The notes below the pieces were generated by a model. That model saw only the letters and a program-made list of their open reading frames with translations. It searched no databases and was not told where the DNA came from. From contig VWPU01009390.1 of assembly GCA_013398955.1 (NCBI GenBank), positions 1 through 64,000 of the forward strand: DNA of 64,000 nt. The letters are read 5' to 3'. Numbering within the stretch: the first letter of the stretch is position 1; every line of letters begins with the position of its first letter. Positions 1-10,177 of the stretch are shown here, piece by piece. This DNA is from Callaeas wilsoni. Lineage: Eukaryota; Chordata; Aves; Passeriformes; Callaeidae. The position numbers were made by a program, and so were the translations under genes.

Positions 1-17
1 CCGCCGCCGCCGCCGCG
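1..17. repeat. (CCG)n trinucleotide run
   Basis: Five CCG units open the window, cut by its edge. CCG/CGG runs are common in 5' untranslated regions inside CpG islands. The true length cannot be seen. Confidence 0.8.
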
Positions 18-300
18 CTGGGCTGGGCTGGGATGTGCGCGCCGCCCAGGACACTCCCCCTCCGCCGCCGCGGGAAGGGCCGGAGCGGGGAAACAGTCAC
101 GGGCTCGGCTGGGAGGGGGGCGGGCGGGCAAGACGCGGAGACGTGTCCGCGGAGGCTGCGGCAGCGCCGCGGGCAGCGGGAAGGGAGGAAAGCGGCCGCT
201 GTGCTGAGCCCAGCGGCGCGGCCACAGCGGAGAGGGGGAAATGGGAGTGTGTGCGCTGGCCCGGGCAGCGCTGGCACCAGGGAAAGAAGGTAGTCCCGTC
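1..300. promoter_or_regulatory. CpG island, probable promoter / first exon of a gene at the window edge
   Basis: This stretch is strongly G+C-rich and dense in CpG, unlike the AT-rich 63 kb that follows. CpG-dense blocks of this kind in vertebrate genomes usually mark promoters and first exons. It is cut by the window start, so its full size is unknown. Overlapping open frames run through it in two phases, but that is expected in G+C-rich DNA with few stop codons, and I do not call a protein. A weak candidate splice donor (AAG then GTAGTC) lies at 289/290. If the gene is on the plus strand, much of the window could be its first intron; if on the minus strand, the window is upstream flank. Direction is not resolved. 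Confidence 0.7.
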
Positions 301-369
301 TGGAAACTAAGGCGGGAAAAAGATATTAAAAAAATAAAATAAACTCGGCTTGTCCTTCGTCTGTGGAAA

Positions 370-675
370 GATGGAGAGCGACTTTTTACACGGGCCCATA
401 GGCATCGGACAAGGGGAGCAGTTTTAAACTAAAAAATGAGAGATTTAAATTAGGTGTTAAGGAAGAAATTCTTTACTCCGAGGGTAGTAAGGCACTGGAA
501 CAGGTTGCCCAGAGAATCTGTGGGTGCCCCATCCCTGGAAGTGTTGAAGGCTAGATTGGATGGGGCCCTGAACAACCCGATCTAGTGGATGGCATCCCTG
601 CTCTTGACCGGGGGCTTTGGAACTAAATAAGTTTGCTTCCAGCTCAAACCATTGTGAGGTTCGATGTTGTGGCCT
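370..675 (+). mobile_element. CR1 LINE, 3'-end fragment
   Basis: The plus strand follows the CR1 3' region: a 'TTTTTACACGGGC' segment, then 'GGACAAGGGGAGCAG', then 'AGGAAGAAATTCTTTACT', then 'AACAGGTTGCCCAGAGA', 'CCATCCCTGGAAGTGTTGAA' and a decayed 3' terminus near 660. These steps occur in CR1 order. It is a 5'-truncated copy, as most CR1 copies are, and it starts about 70-80 bases after the CpG island. No coding frame survives. The copy is old, with many mismatches and no intact 8-bp terminal repeats. Confidence 0.85.
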
Positions 676-1094
676 GAGTGTCAGCAGGCAAATCAAGAAT
701 TAACAGCTGCATTGGCATTGCAGACCCTTGGTGAATTGAGCAGCTTGTGCCTGCAAGGAATGAAAGTCAGGTTTTTGAAGAGATTGTAAACATTTGATTG
801 GTGGAAAGAGTGTCCTGCTGAATTAGAGCAGCAACTGCGATTTGCTGCTGGCTAAGAACTCAAAGGTCCTCTGCGGCAGAAAATTATGTGTTTTCATTTT
901 ATAGTCTCCAGTCACTATTGGCTAGACTATAAGCCTGTCATAGAACTAGACAAGAAATTATCAGAACTCAGGAAACTTTAGAAAGCACAAGACCAATTAC
1001 ACGTTTATTTAACATGTTGGACTATCAAAAGGATTGCTAACCTTCCCAGCATTACTTACACTGTCTGTCTGAAACATCTCAAATGAAATTTTAG
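676..1094. other. AT-rich non-coding stretch
   Basis: I see no coding frame, repeat or structured element here beyond ordinary AT-rich sequence. Confidence 0.6.
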
Positions 1095-1290
1095 ATGTCC
1101 ATCTTTAGCTTTAAAGTGCTCAATGGTCTGAATCCAGGCTACTGCTGAGAGCTCAAGTATTGGGACTCTAGTAGGCAGCTGCATTTGTCAAGCACAGTGG
1201 AGCTCCCCTTCACAGAGGTAAAGTTTGCGTGGGAGTTGGAACTCACTAAATCACAGAGCCTGAAGACCACCTTAAGTGTCTGCATGCTCC
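1095..1290 (+). mobile_element. Ancient LINE (L2/CR1-clade) ORF2 C-terminal remnant
   Basis: Translated on the plus strand with stops ignored, this region gives FKVLNGLNPGY, then SSRQLHLSSTVELPF, then a W...L..SQSLKTTL segment. The order and spacing resemble the end of L2-like reverse transcriptases: 'FKxLNGLAPxYL', a serine/arginine-rich '(R)LRSS', 'LWNSLP' and 'SLxxFKxxLKTHL'. An in-frame stop after the first motif shows it is dead. The match is by motif memory, and an ancient copy this decayed needs a profile search. No gene function is implied. Confidence 0.45.
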
Positions 1291-2786
1291 GTGGCAAGCA
1301 CAATGCAGTGTGCAGTCATTTGATCTCAGCTTAGGCACTAAAAACATAGAGCACAGCAAAACATTTTCCTTCAGTTAAAACAAAAATAACTGTTCCTTTT
1401 TCCTTTTACAATTCCATGAGACAAACTCCATGTCTAATCCAAAGAAGAGAAGCAAAAAAACCTGTAATTAGAAACCTAATCCAAAACCAACTTAATGCCT
1501 GAGTCTTTTGTAAAACTGCATCTTCCAGAAGCAAATAATAAGTGAGACATACAGAACATATTGTCTAGCAACTCTTGGGACATTCTTGGGTGTTGTGAGG
1601 ATGAGACCAGTGGCACAAGCTGCATAGGATAGAATGGAATAGAATAGAACAAAAGAGAATAGGAACAAAAATTTCCAAGACTAACTTTCTCTGGGGCTGT
1701 AAACAAATCATATTAATTCCTTTGTCCCATATTCTCCATCCTTAAAATATAAATAGTGCAATACGGTTTGTCTGAATTAGAGCTTTACCTCATTCTTGCT
1801 AAAGTCAATGGCAGTGGAATCAGGCTCTACTTTATTCAGTGAAACTCTTGGAAATATACTGGTGATTTTAATAATCATTTCATCTCAAAAATGACATTAG
1901 CACAATAATCATATGTGACCCAAACAGTGAAGCATTACAGTACTAACGAAAGGCCTGACTTTATTTATTATTCATTAATCTCTAGGGTTTTGAAACCACT
2001 CAGTATGTACCGCCCTTATAAATTGTTTATGTCTTTGCCATTCATTTCTAGCAAAAATAAAACAGACAATGCAGTGTATACAGTTCAGAGAAAACATGTA
2101 TAATTTAGCAAAGAAACCAAACTACCCAAGTCCTTTACTAAATTCTCATCCATATGCACTGTTCTGAACATTGCTTGGTGTTAAAGGTGCCCATAAACTC
2201 AATCTTGTTTAAGTTACTTTGACTGGACAGGCATGGGAAATGCTTTTAGTTGACTCACATCTGCTCTGATTTTATTCATTTCAACAGAAATATTGACTCA
2301 TTTGGATTTCAAATTTTGTCAGATTTTGACACTGATTTATCTGGAGGTTGAATTTCACAGACTGATTATAATTTTAGTTTTAGTGAATCAGTAGTTTCTC
2401 ATGAATGAGTCTGAAGTCCCTATAAAATTCTGCCTTTAAGTTTTGGTTTTTATTTCTCTGATGTCACTGTTTCCTCTTATGTTATTTCTTCCTTTTATGC
2501 TTTTGGAATTACTGACCTATTCCTACACCATTTTTCATATCATTACAGCCACTGCATTTCCCTTGGGCCACTGATAGGGTAAATGATGACTCTACTGTTA
2601 TGGTATTTAAGTTTTCATTATACTTGATGACTTTTGTTTTATTAAAGCACAGGTGTAACAGCAGAATTAAAAGTTTCTTGGAGCATCTGGTACCTCTATA
2701 ATATTTTATTTTGTTAGACATCAGAAACATCTAGTAAGTCTTAAAGGCTCCTTAAAGACTAATGTATCCAATAAATCACCTGGTTA

Positions 2787-2824
2787 AGAAGTACTCCAGC
2801 CTGTTTAAGGAGAAGTACTCCAGC
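2787..2824. repeat. Short direct duplication, 14 bp, period 24
   Basis: AGAAGTACTCCAGC occurs exactly at 2787-2800 and again at 2811-2824, each preceded by a similar 'GTT(T)AAG' context. This looks like a small local tandem duplication. Confidence 0.85.
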
Positions 2825-4184
2825 TGTGTGTGGGATATGGAATGAGGGGTGTGAGAGAAGCAGCAGTATAGAAAAGATATCAAATTGGCTCCTAGCTTTG
2901 TTTTGGGGGAAGAACCCCTTCCAAAGTTGCAGGAAAACATTGAACTGATTTCATTATATTTCTATACTCAGTTATGTTTTCTGGGACAAAGATGTTAGCA
3001 ATTTATAAGCCTAATTCCATTCAACCACATAGAGTTAAACATATCTTTTTAACTTAAATTTTACTACATAAAATCTGATTATCACTGCATTCAAGACTCA
3101 TGTTGCAATTAGTGATTAAGAAGGAACAAGTAAGAGCACTTCTGTGGGATTCCTGATTGTGTCACAAACCACAAGTCTGCGATCTAGTGACAAGCCCTCC
3201 AAGAAGTGTCGTAGTTATGGATAAACAGATCAGGAAAAGTATGTTATTGGTATGGTAAAATAGAGTATTTATTTTACTTTATCCTGAATAAAGGACATAG
3301 GTATTGATACTCAATTGAAATGCCTTGGTTTTGTAGGCAGAGTTCCAAGTGGCAGATGGGAACCTTCCTAGATGATTCATTCAGGACCATCACTTCTGAA
3401 AGAGAATATCAAGTGGTATCTTTTGGCATGGCTGGCAACTGTGGCCAACTTTTACAAGAGATAGGAATGCAGGTACATGTTGTCCCCTCAATCTAGCAAA
3501 AAGCTCTCTTCTACAACCTGTGCTTGTACGGTGGAAGATTATGGTATGAGATCTCCCCATCAGTGAAGTTCAACTGATTCAGCTGACAAACTTTTTAAGA
3601 CTCTAGTCAGTGTGATGCTTTGAGAGAGGTGCTCTTCAGTGGGGAAACAGTCACATTTTGCAGTGAAAGCCCTGGTGTGAGTATTGATTTCTAGTCACAA
3701 GAAAACTAAGAAAGGCGAATGACTAACAGACTGCCACCTTACTGAAGATTTTAAACTGCGGGAGATACAGGGCAAGTAAAGGAGGTCCTTTTAACTTTTA
3801 GCAATATACACTTTTTATTGTTTTGCTGCTTAGTAAGGAAAATGCCTTACATGCTGAACTTCCTGTGCAGGATGGTGGATTACAGTGTGAAAGACTCTAT
3901 GAATATTAGATAGTGACCTTTCTTGCAGAAGTACGGAGCATCTGGTACTCACGCTTTACTGAAAGCTGTGATCATTTTGTGTCACTATAGATCAGACCTA
4001 GCATGATCATTCTGTTCTCGGCACAGAGCAGTAGAGGGGCCTTGGCACTGCTTTCCCTTGTGTCACTGTAAGACAGCAGAAACTCTGGGTCTACCTTGAA
4101 TAAAGCAACAGTCGAGCTGGAAAGTGGACGACTCTTTGGGGTTTATATCACTCAAATCTCCAGTTACCCTTTCAAAGGGCTGGT

Positions 4185-4220
4185 CCTTGCAAGCTCTTGC
4201 AAGGTGAACCTGCAAGGTTC
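4185..4220. repeat. Two adjacent perfect inverted repeats
   Basis: CCTTGCAAG-CT-CTTGCAAGG spans 4185-4204 (9-bp arms, 2-nt centre). It is followed by GAACCT-GCA-AGGTTC at 4206-4220 (6-bp arms, 3-nt loop). Both are read directly from the sequence. No function is assigned. Confidence 0.85.
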
Positions 4221-7200
4221 TCAGCAGCTTTTCATGAACAAAACTCTGCTGTGGTCATGACAACCTTAGATGAAAGTAGCTAACATGTGAAAGCAGTTTC
4301 TAGACTTATGAAGGAATACCCCACGAGGCAAAGCAATGTTTGATAGGAAGGCTGACAAAGGTGGATGAGATTTTCCCGTCTGGTTAGCTCAGTGCCTATT
4401 GGGGACTGCTGTGTTGAAGTATCACAAATAGAGCTGATAAACACTGGCAGAGAAAAGAGACTTGGGAAAAAAACCTCCTGCAGTCTCTAAACCAAGTATT
4501 TGACACATTTGACCAACATCTTCCTCAGATTCTTTTGAGGTTTCATAGAAGTATGAGTTCTTTGATTATGATATTTTGTATATGTCTCCATGCATTTTGT
4601 GCTTTTCTTTTTATCTGTAAAAATGCCATTTTAGTCCAGCAGTAAGAAAGATTAACTTCAATATATTTTTAGTCTGATCACAACTTTATTTTCCAAAGAG
4701 AACCTAATTTAAAATGTATTAACTAAGTATAATTTTCTAAAAATATAAGAGGAAGGAAAGCTTTAACTCAGATTGTATTCCAGCACATCTTTTTACCAGA
4801 GTTTTTTATACCATGTTACACAGCATATGAACATTTCCTTTCACTGACTTCCTGTGTAAGGCTTAAAATAATAATGAAACAACTCTTGTTTAGTAAAAGC
4901 CAAAGCACAAGCTGAGTTATAGTACTAATATGACACTGCTAAAAATTATTAATACCATAAGTCTTTCATTACAGTCCTTATCACATTAGTTCAGGAACAG
5001 CATTTCAGCTTCTGCCAGCTCACAGTGTACATAATATCTGCAAGTTATGACAGTGTCATGAATATGTAGATATTTCTTAATTGACTTCTCATTGACATTA
5101 AGCCGTGGCTTCTGAGCTGAAGTGACAACCTTTTAGTGTCAGAAGCCAGGTCTGAGGGGAGAACACTTCTCCCAGCAATGGAGGACAGTGCACTGAAGAA
5201 GCCCTGTGATATGCCAGGTAGCCAAGACGCCAAGACGTGTGTCAGATAGCTCTTCTAAGCCAACTACCAACAGCCTGCAATTCCATTCAGTTTTCTGTGA
5301 TAGAAAGGGTTAGAGGGTGGATATAGTGCAGCAATGTAGAGCATTTTTCCTCTGATTGCAGCAGCTCCAATGATATTCCAGCTTTTCTTAGTTCCTCTGA
5401 AACAGACAGTTGTATTTTTCCTTGTCAGTAGAACTGCTTAGCTCTGCTCTGAAAAACATACAATATGTTGTAGCTTAACCTGAGCTCTTTGGCCATGGGG
5501 GATGGACATTTGCTTCCTTATTAATAACAAATTACTACATTAATTTTGCAGGGACCAGATTCTGTCATCTTCCCTCAGTCTATATTCAGGTAAAAATTCT
5601 TAATGAAGTTATTAGCTGTAAGTCCCTAATGTTAGCTTATTCCTTGCTCACCAAAATTCTTAAATAACCCAAAAGGTTTTTTACTGGATGCAGGATAATT
5701 ACTACATGTTCTCGGATTTGGGCTGAGTTGCATCTTTTATTTAGACAAGTGGATTGACTAACTCCCAGTGGGATTTAACACATTTTTATATCTCTGATGA
5801 AATGAAGATAGTGAAACCAAACAACTTAATGCCTAAGGTACTTTTTAGATAATAGGAAAACATTCTGGCTATATGCTTCAGAAATCTTGCAGCTGATAGG
5901 AGCTTTATTGTTCATGTTGTCGCTCTGATCACTCAGGTCCCACACTGAGATAAGAGACAATAGTGTTTTCTCTGCAGAGGCCCTGCTTTTGCTTGGCAGA
6001 GCTGAACAAATGGTTGGAGCCAAACCTGTTCTGAGGTTCATCCAAATACGGATTTTCTTGAGTTTGTAAAAGCCTTCGGCCAGATCGAAAACATACTTCT
6101 GTCTTGTTCAACTTTCTTATGTAGTGAAAATAGAGTATTATTCATTAGAAAGGGTGGGATTTGCTTGCTCTAACTTGGCTGTCTCAAAATCAGGCATCCA
6201 GTCTAGGCCTTTTTTTTTCTTCCTGAGATATAGACATTTCCAGGGTATGTAAGTGAAAAGCAGAGGTGTCTAAAACAAGTGAGACAAATTGTTTTCTGTT
6301 TCTCTTTCAACTAAAAATTCAGGCTAGAGTGAGAAGCTTAGATATAGATTTTTAAATTTTATCTGTTTAAAAGTAGATCATAGAGAAAGAGAATGCTGAG
6401 TGTGCAGGCACAGTAGTTACACTGGAGATGTGACTTTAAACCATACTCTTAAAATAATCGGCAATGTTCTTTGAGACCACTGTTAAATCTAAGAAGTCTA
6501 AATACAGGACACTAGCACCTCGCTTCTCACAAATTATCAATCAAGAAATATTTACAGATGCTACATCTTACACAATAATTACATGACAGAGAAAAAAAAA
6601 AGGTGATCTATCCCTAAGAGTGTTTCAGAAAGTAAAATTTGTTATCTACATTATTTTTTTAAGTATTAGCTTTATTCACCATACACCACTTTTTCTTCAT
6701 ACTTATACAGTGTAGCTCAGATAGTGAAGAAAATAATTTGTAGGAAGCTGATGTTTGAAGTTTTTATGCACAAGAAGATAGCACTTTCATTTGACAAATT
6801 TGAGATTATATTTCTTTAAGCAGCACTGAAATATCGAATGTAGAGCTTGAGCTTGACAACTTCTCTATTCCTAGTTCTGCACGTGTCTAGGACTCCATGT
6901 AATAACCATTTGGTTAAAGAAATCAAAAACTCAGCAAGCAGTTCAATAAAAGTCAAAAGGCATTTCCTTCAGCATAGAATAAAATTATCTAGTGTTTTAC
7001 TTCATACAGTGACTTTCTTCAGAAAAAAACAATTTATTTGTTTTGTTGAAAAATGGAAATGCATAATTCATGGGAAATGAGAAGTCTCTGTGCAAGGGTA
7101 AAACCTTTTTCTCTTTATTTATGGCAATATGGGATTGTGAAAGAAATACCAATTAATGCAAATTTGTATTTAAAATTTTATTGTAGTAATGTGCTACCTA

Positions 7201-7917
7201 ATGTTACAGTGTCAACAGTGTAACCAACATGTTAGTGTTTTCCCTATTCCTTAGGGATATAAAAAGCTCAATTTCAATTGTCTACCCAATGAACAAGAAC
7301 ATAGAACTGCTAGCTGGAATGCTTTTTAAATGGTACATCTCTTCAAAAATTGATATGTGCATGAATAGTACACCTATGTATAGAATATGGATTGTAAGTA
7401 AATTGACTAAGAAGATCTTAAAGCAGAGCAAAAATTAACAATCCAAGGAACCCTACAGTAATGGGAACTGAATACATCCTGATTTGAATTGTGTGCATCA
7501 TGCTGCAAAGACAGAAAAATTAAAATGTGTCTGTTGTGTTGTCTGCATGTCATTCAAGGTAGTTGGCTACATAGGGTCATTGAAAATAAAATATTTTTCT
7601 TTAATTAATCCTTCATTTGATAATAACTGATTTTTATACCTTTTTAAAATATTAAGCAATGATCAGCATAGGAGAAGAGATACTTGCTAAGTGAACTATT
7701 GGAAATAAACATTTTTTTCCCCCTATCCAATATTAACTCAGGTCTCATTCTGAACAGTCTGAAATTTTAAGGATTACAGCTACTCTTTTACTGAGTGAAA
7801 GTAGAAAGATCACCTTCTGAAAAAACGTCGTCACCACTGTGTTAAATACAAATTATTTTATGTTAAAACCATTGTGTGGATGTATTAAGACCATTAAGTG
7901 TTAAAATGTCTGATATG

Positions 7918-7939
7918 TATGCTATATATATATAGCATA
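7918..7939. repeat. 22-bp perfect palindrome with TA core
   Basis: The 22 bases are self-complementary: TATGC and GCATA ends around a (TA)n core. Such sites arise easily in AT-rich DNA and can extrude as cruciforms. Confidence 0.85.
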
Positions 7940-8903
7940 TATGTTACTAATTTTTAGTGAGTAAATTTCATCCTCAGACCTGGATTGCCATGCTTGACCT
8001 TCTGCAACAGTAACATCCATCTCTCACCTTTCAGCACAACATGATTATGGCTTTTATAAACATAAACTAAGTTTTTTCCACATATCATAGTGTAATGAAT
8101 ATTGATTTTTTTTGGCTTTTTTTCAAAGACATATAATCATCTTTGTTTTTTCTTCACAGTGGTCTATTGAGTTGTATTTAGTTATTGGACATTCATCCAT
8201 TACCTCCTGGTTTCATGATTATAGCTTTATTGTCACCAAAAGCATAACCAAATTAAAATCTGGCCTGTCTGAGGTAGACTGATATTTGCGTGCATGTGTG
8301 TGTCTCTTGGAAAAGGGAACATAAAAAAAAAATTGAAAATGTGCTATTGAATGTTGCTAGTTCCAGTGCAGGTCAATCATTACTATGGGTCAATGGAAAT
8401 AATAATAGTTATCACAGGTCACCGAACTTTCTAACATCAGTGGCTTTACACTCTTCAGAAGCTATTTTTAGAATTTATAAAAGGAGTTCAAGTTCATGAA
8501 CCTTCTCCTGCAGTAATTTGTACCCATTGCAAGTTTCAAGGTTGTAATTTTAAAGTGAAAGCTACAGGGAGAACTGTACAGCATAAAGACCTCCCATCAA
8601 CTTAGAATGGATGCTTTTTTTCCCTTTACTGTACTTGAAAAGAAGTTCATGCCAAAGAGTAGGATTCAAACCAGCTTGTTGGTTGATCAGGGAGTCACTT
8701 AAAATTGTCATGGTCTCTGTGAAGTATCTAGAGCTCACTTTAGAGAAATATCACACAATTTTACTCACCAAATATGTCTTACAACTGGCTTTGTTTGCTT
8801 AAAGCCACAGATTGCCATGACTGGACATTGAAGTATCAAAAGAGCCTTTGACTTAGCAAAGAGACCTCAACTTTACCTGAGGGATCAAGGAATAGGAAAC
8901 ATC

Positions 8904-8928
8904 TTTTTTTTTTTTTTTTTTTTTTTTT
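8904..8928. repeat. (T)25 homopolymer
   Basis: There is an uninterrupted run of 25 T. The true length may vary between individuals or be misread. No processed pseudogene is recognisable on the side where a poly(A) tail on the minus strand would place one. Confidence 0.9.
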
Positions 8929-9240
8929 AAGACTCCAATAATGGCAGATGAGCTGCCAATCCATTTCTGAAAAATAGGCTGATGTTAGAACTTTGCAAGG
9001 GAAATGTACTTTTAGGACTTTCTTCTGAGACAACAGTTTAAAAGGAGAAACTTTGTCAGAGTGTCATGAGGATGTATGAGGCAGAGTGCCTAGGAGTTCG
9101 CAAAGTCTTAACAGTTATTGTTTAATTAGGTTTGGCTGGTTCCACATTATATGTAGAATTTAGGTGATTTGCTTCTCAATGCACTTGTCAGATTAGTTTC
9201 CTTTCTGAGTTTCCTAACTTTCTACTGGTAGCCCATGTAT

Positions 9241-10177
9241 TGTTCACACATGGTCTGGGCAGACACCTAATTATTACATTTCTCAATCAAGACCTAAGCA
9301 ACTATGGTAAATTTCCCTTGTCTAGATGCCAGGTGCCTACCAAAACTGCTCTATCTCTCCCCTCCTCAGATGGACAGGGGAAAAAGGATATAACAAAAGG
9401 TTTGTGGGTCAAGATAAAGACAGGGAGAGGTCACTCACCAATTGCCATCATATGCAAAACAGATTCAACTTCGGGAAAATTAATATATTACCAATCAAAT
9501 CAGACTAGGGCAATGAAAAATAAAAGCTAAATCTTAAAACATCTTCCCCCCACCTCTTTCTTCTTCCTGGGTTCAATTTCACTCCTGAATTCTCTACCTC
9601 CTCCCCTCCAGCAGCCCAGGGCATAGGAAATGAGGGCTGCAGTCAGTTCATTACACGTTGTCTCTGCCACTCCTCAGTAGGAGGACTCCTAACACCCTTC
9701 CACTGCTCCATCGTGGGGGTCCCTTCCACAGGAGACAGTCCTCCATTAACTTCTCCAGTGTGAGTCCCTCCCACAGGCTGCAGTTCTTCATGAACAGCTC
9801 CAGAGTGGGTCCCTTCCATGGGCTGCAGGAACACAGCCTGACTCACCATGGTCTGCACCAGAGGTTGCAGGAGAATGTCAGCTCCAGAGCCTGGAGCACC
9901 TCCCCCCCTTTTGCAGCAACCATGCTTTCTGCACGGCTGTTTCTCCTGCACATTCTCATTCTTTTCTACTGGCTGACGTTGCTGTTGGGCAGGTTTTTCC
10001 TTGTTAAATCTGTTATCCCAGAGGTACTACCACCATCACCGATGGCCAGCAGTGGGTCTGTCTTGTGGCTGACTGGCATTGTCTCTGTTGCCCACGGAGG
10101 AAGCTTCTGGCAGATTTTAATGGAAGTTACCGCTGCAGATGCCCACTGCCAAAATCTTGCCATGCAAACCCAATACA
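9241..10177 (+). mobile_element. Endogenous retrovirus LTR (solo), plus orientation
   Basis: The block starts with TGTTCACACATGG and ends at ...AACCCAATACA. Inside are segments I recognise from a widespread avian ERV LTR type: 'CTGGGCAGACACCTAATTAT', 'GTGGGTCAAGATAAAGACAG', a stacked module around GGGTCCCTTCCAC, 'TGTTATCCCAGAGGTACTA', and 'GGAAGCTTCTGGCAG' near the 3' end. It is about 940 bp with TG and CA termini. No gag, pol or env sequence lies beside it, so it is a solo LTR left by recombination or an isolated fragment. I see no target-site duplication, and the ends may be a few bases off. The 196-codon open frame at 9658-10248 runs along the LTR and past its end, and is not a gene. Confidence 0.75.
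9717..9850 (+). repeat. 45-bp tandem module inside the LTR (about three units)
   Basis: Units begin at 9717 (GGGTCCCTTCCACAGG), 9762 (GAGTCCCTCCCACAGG) and 9807 (GGGTCCCTTCCATGGG). The spacing is exactly 45 bp twice, and units one and two end in similar 'CTCCAG' segments. The third unit decays after about 25 bases. A related module occurs inverted at 17136-17151. Confidence 0.8.

Larger units (their letters stand above)
1291..9240. other. Repeat-poor AT-rich non-coding DNA
   Basis: No gene or interspersed repeat that I recognise lies here. Open frames are at most about 77 codons, begin and end at random and show no protein motif. The stretch contains a 14-bp direct duplication (2787-2824), two adjacent hairpins (4185-4220), a 22-bp palindrome (7918-7939) and a 25-T run (8904-8928), listed separately. 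Confidence 0.6.

Noticed and set aside
33..310. Two overlapping open frames in the CpG island
   Set aside because: G+C-rich DNA has few stop codons; the frames are arginine/glycine/alanine-rich with no motif and overlap in two phases.
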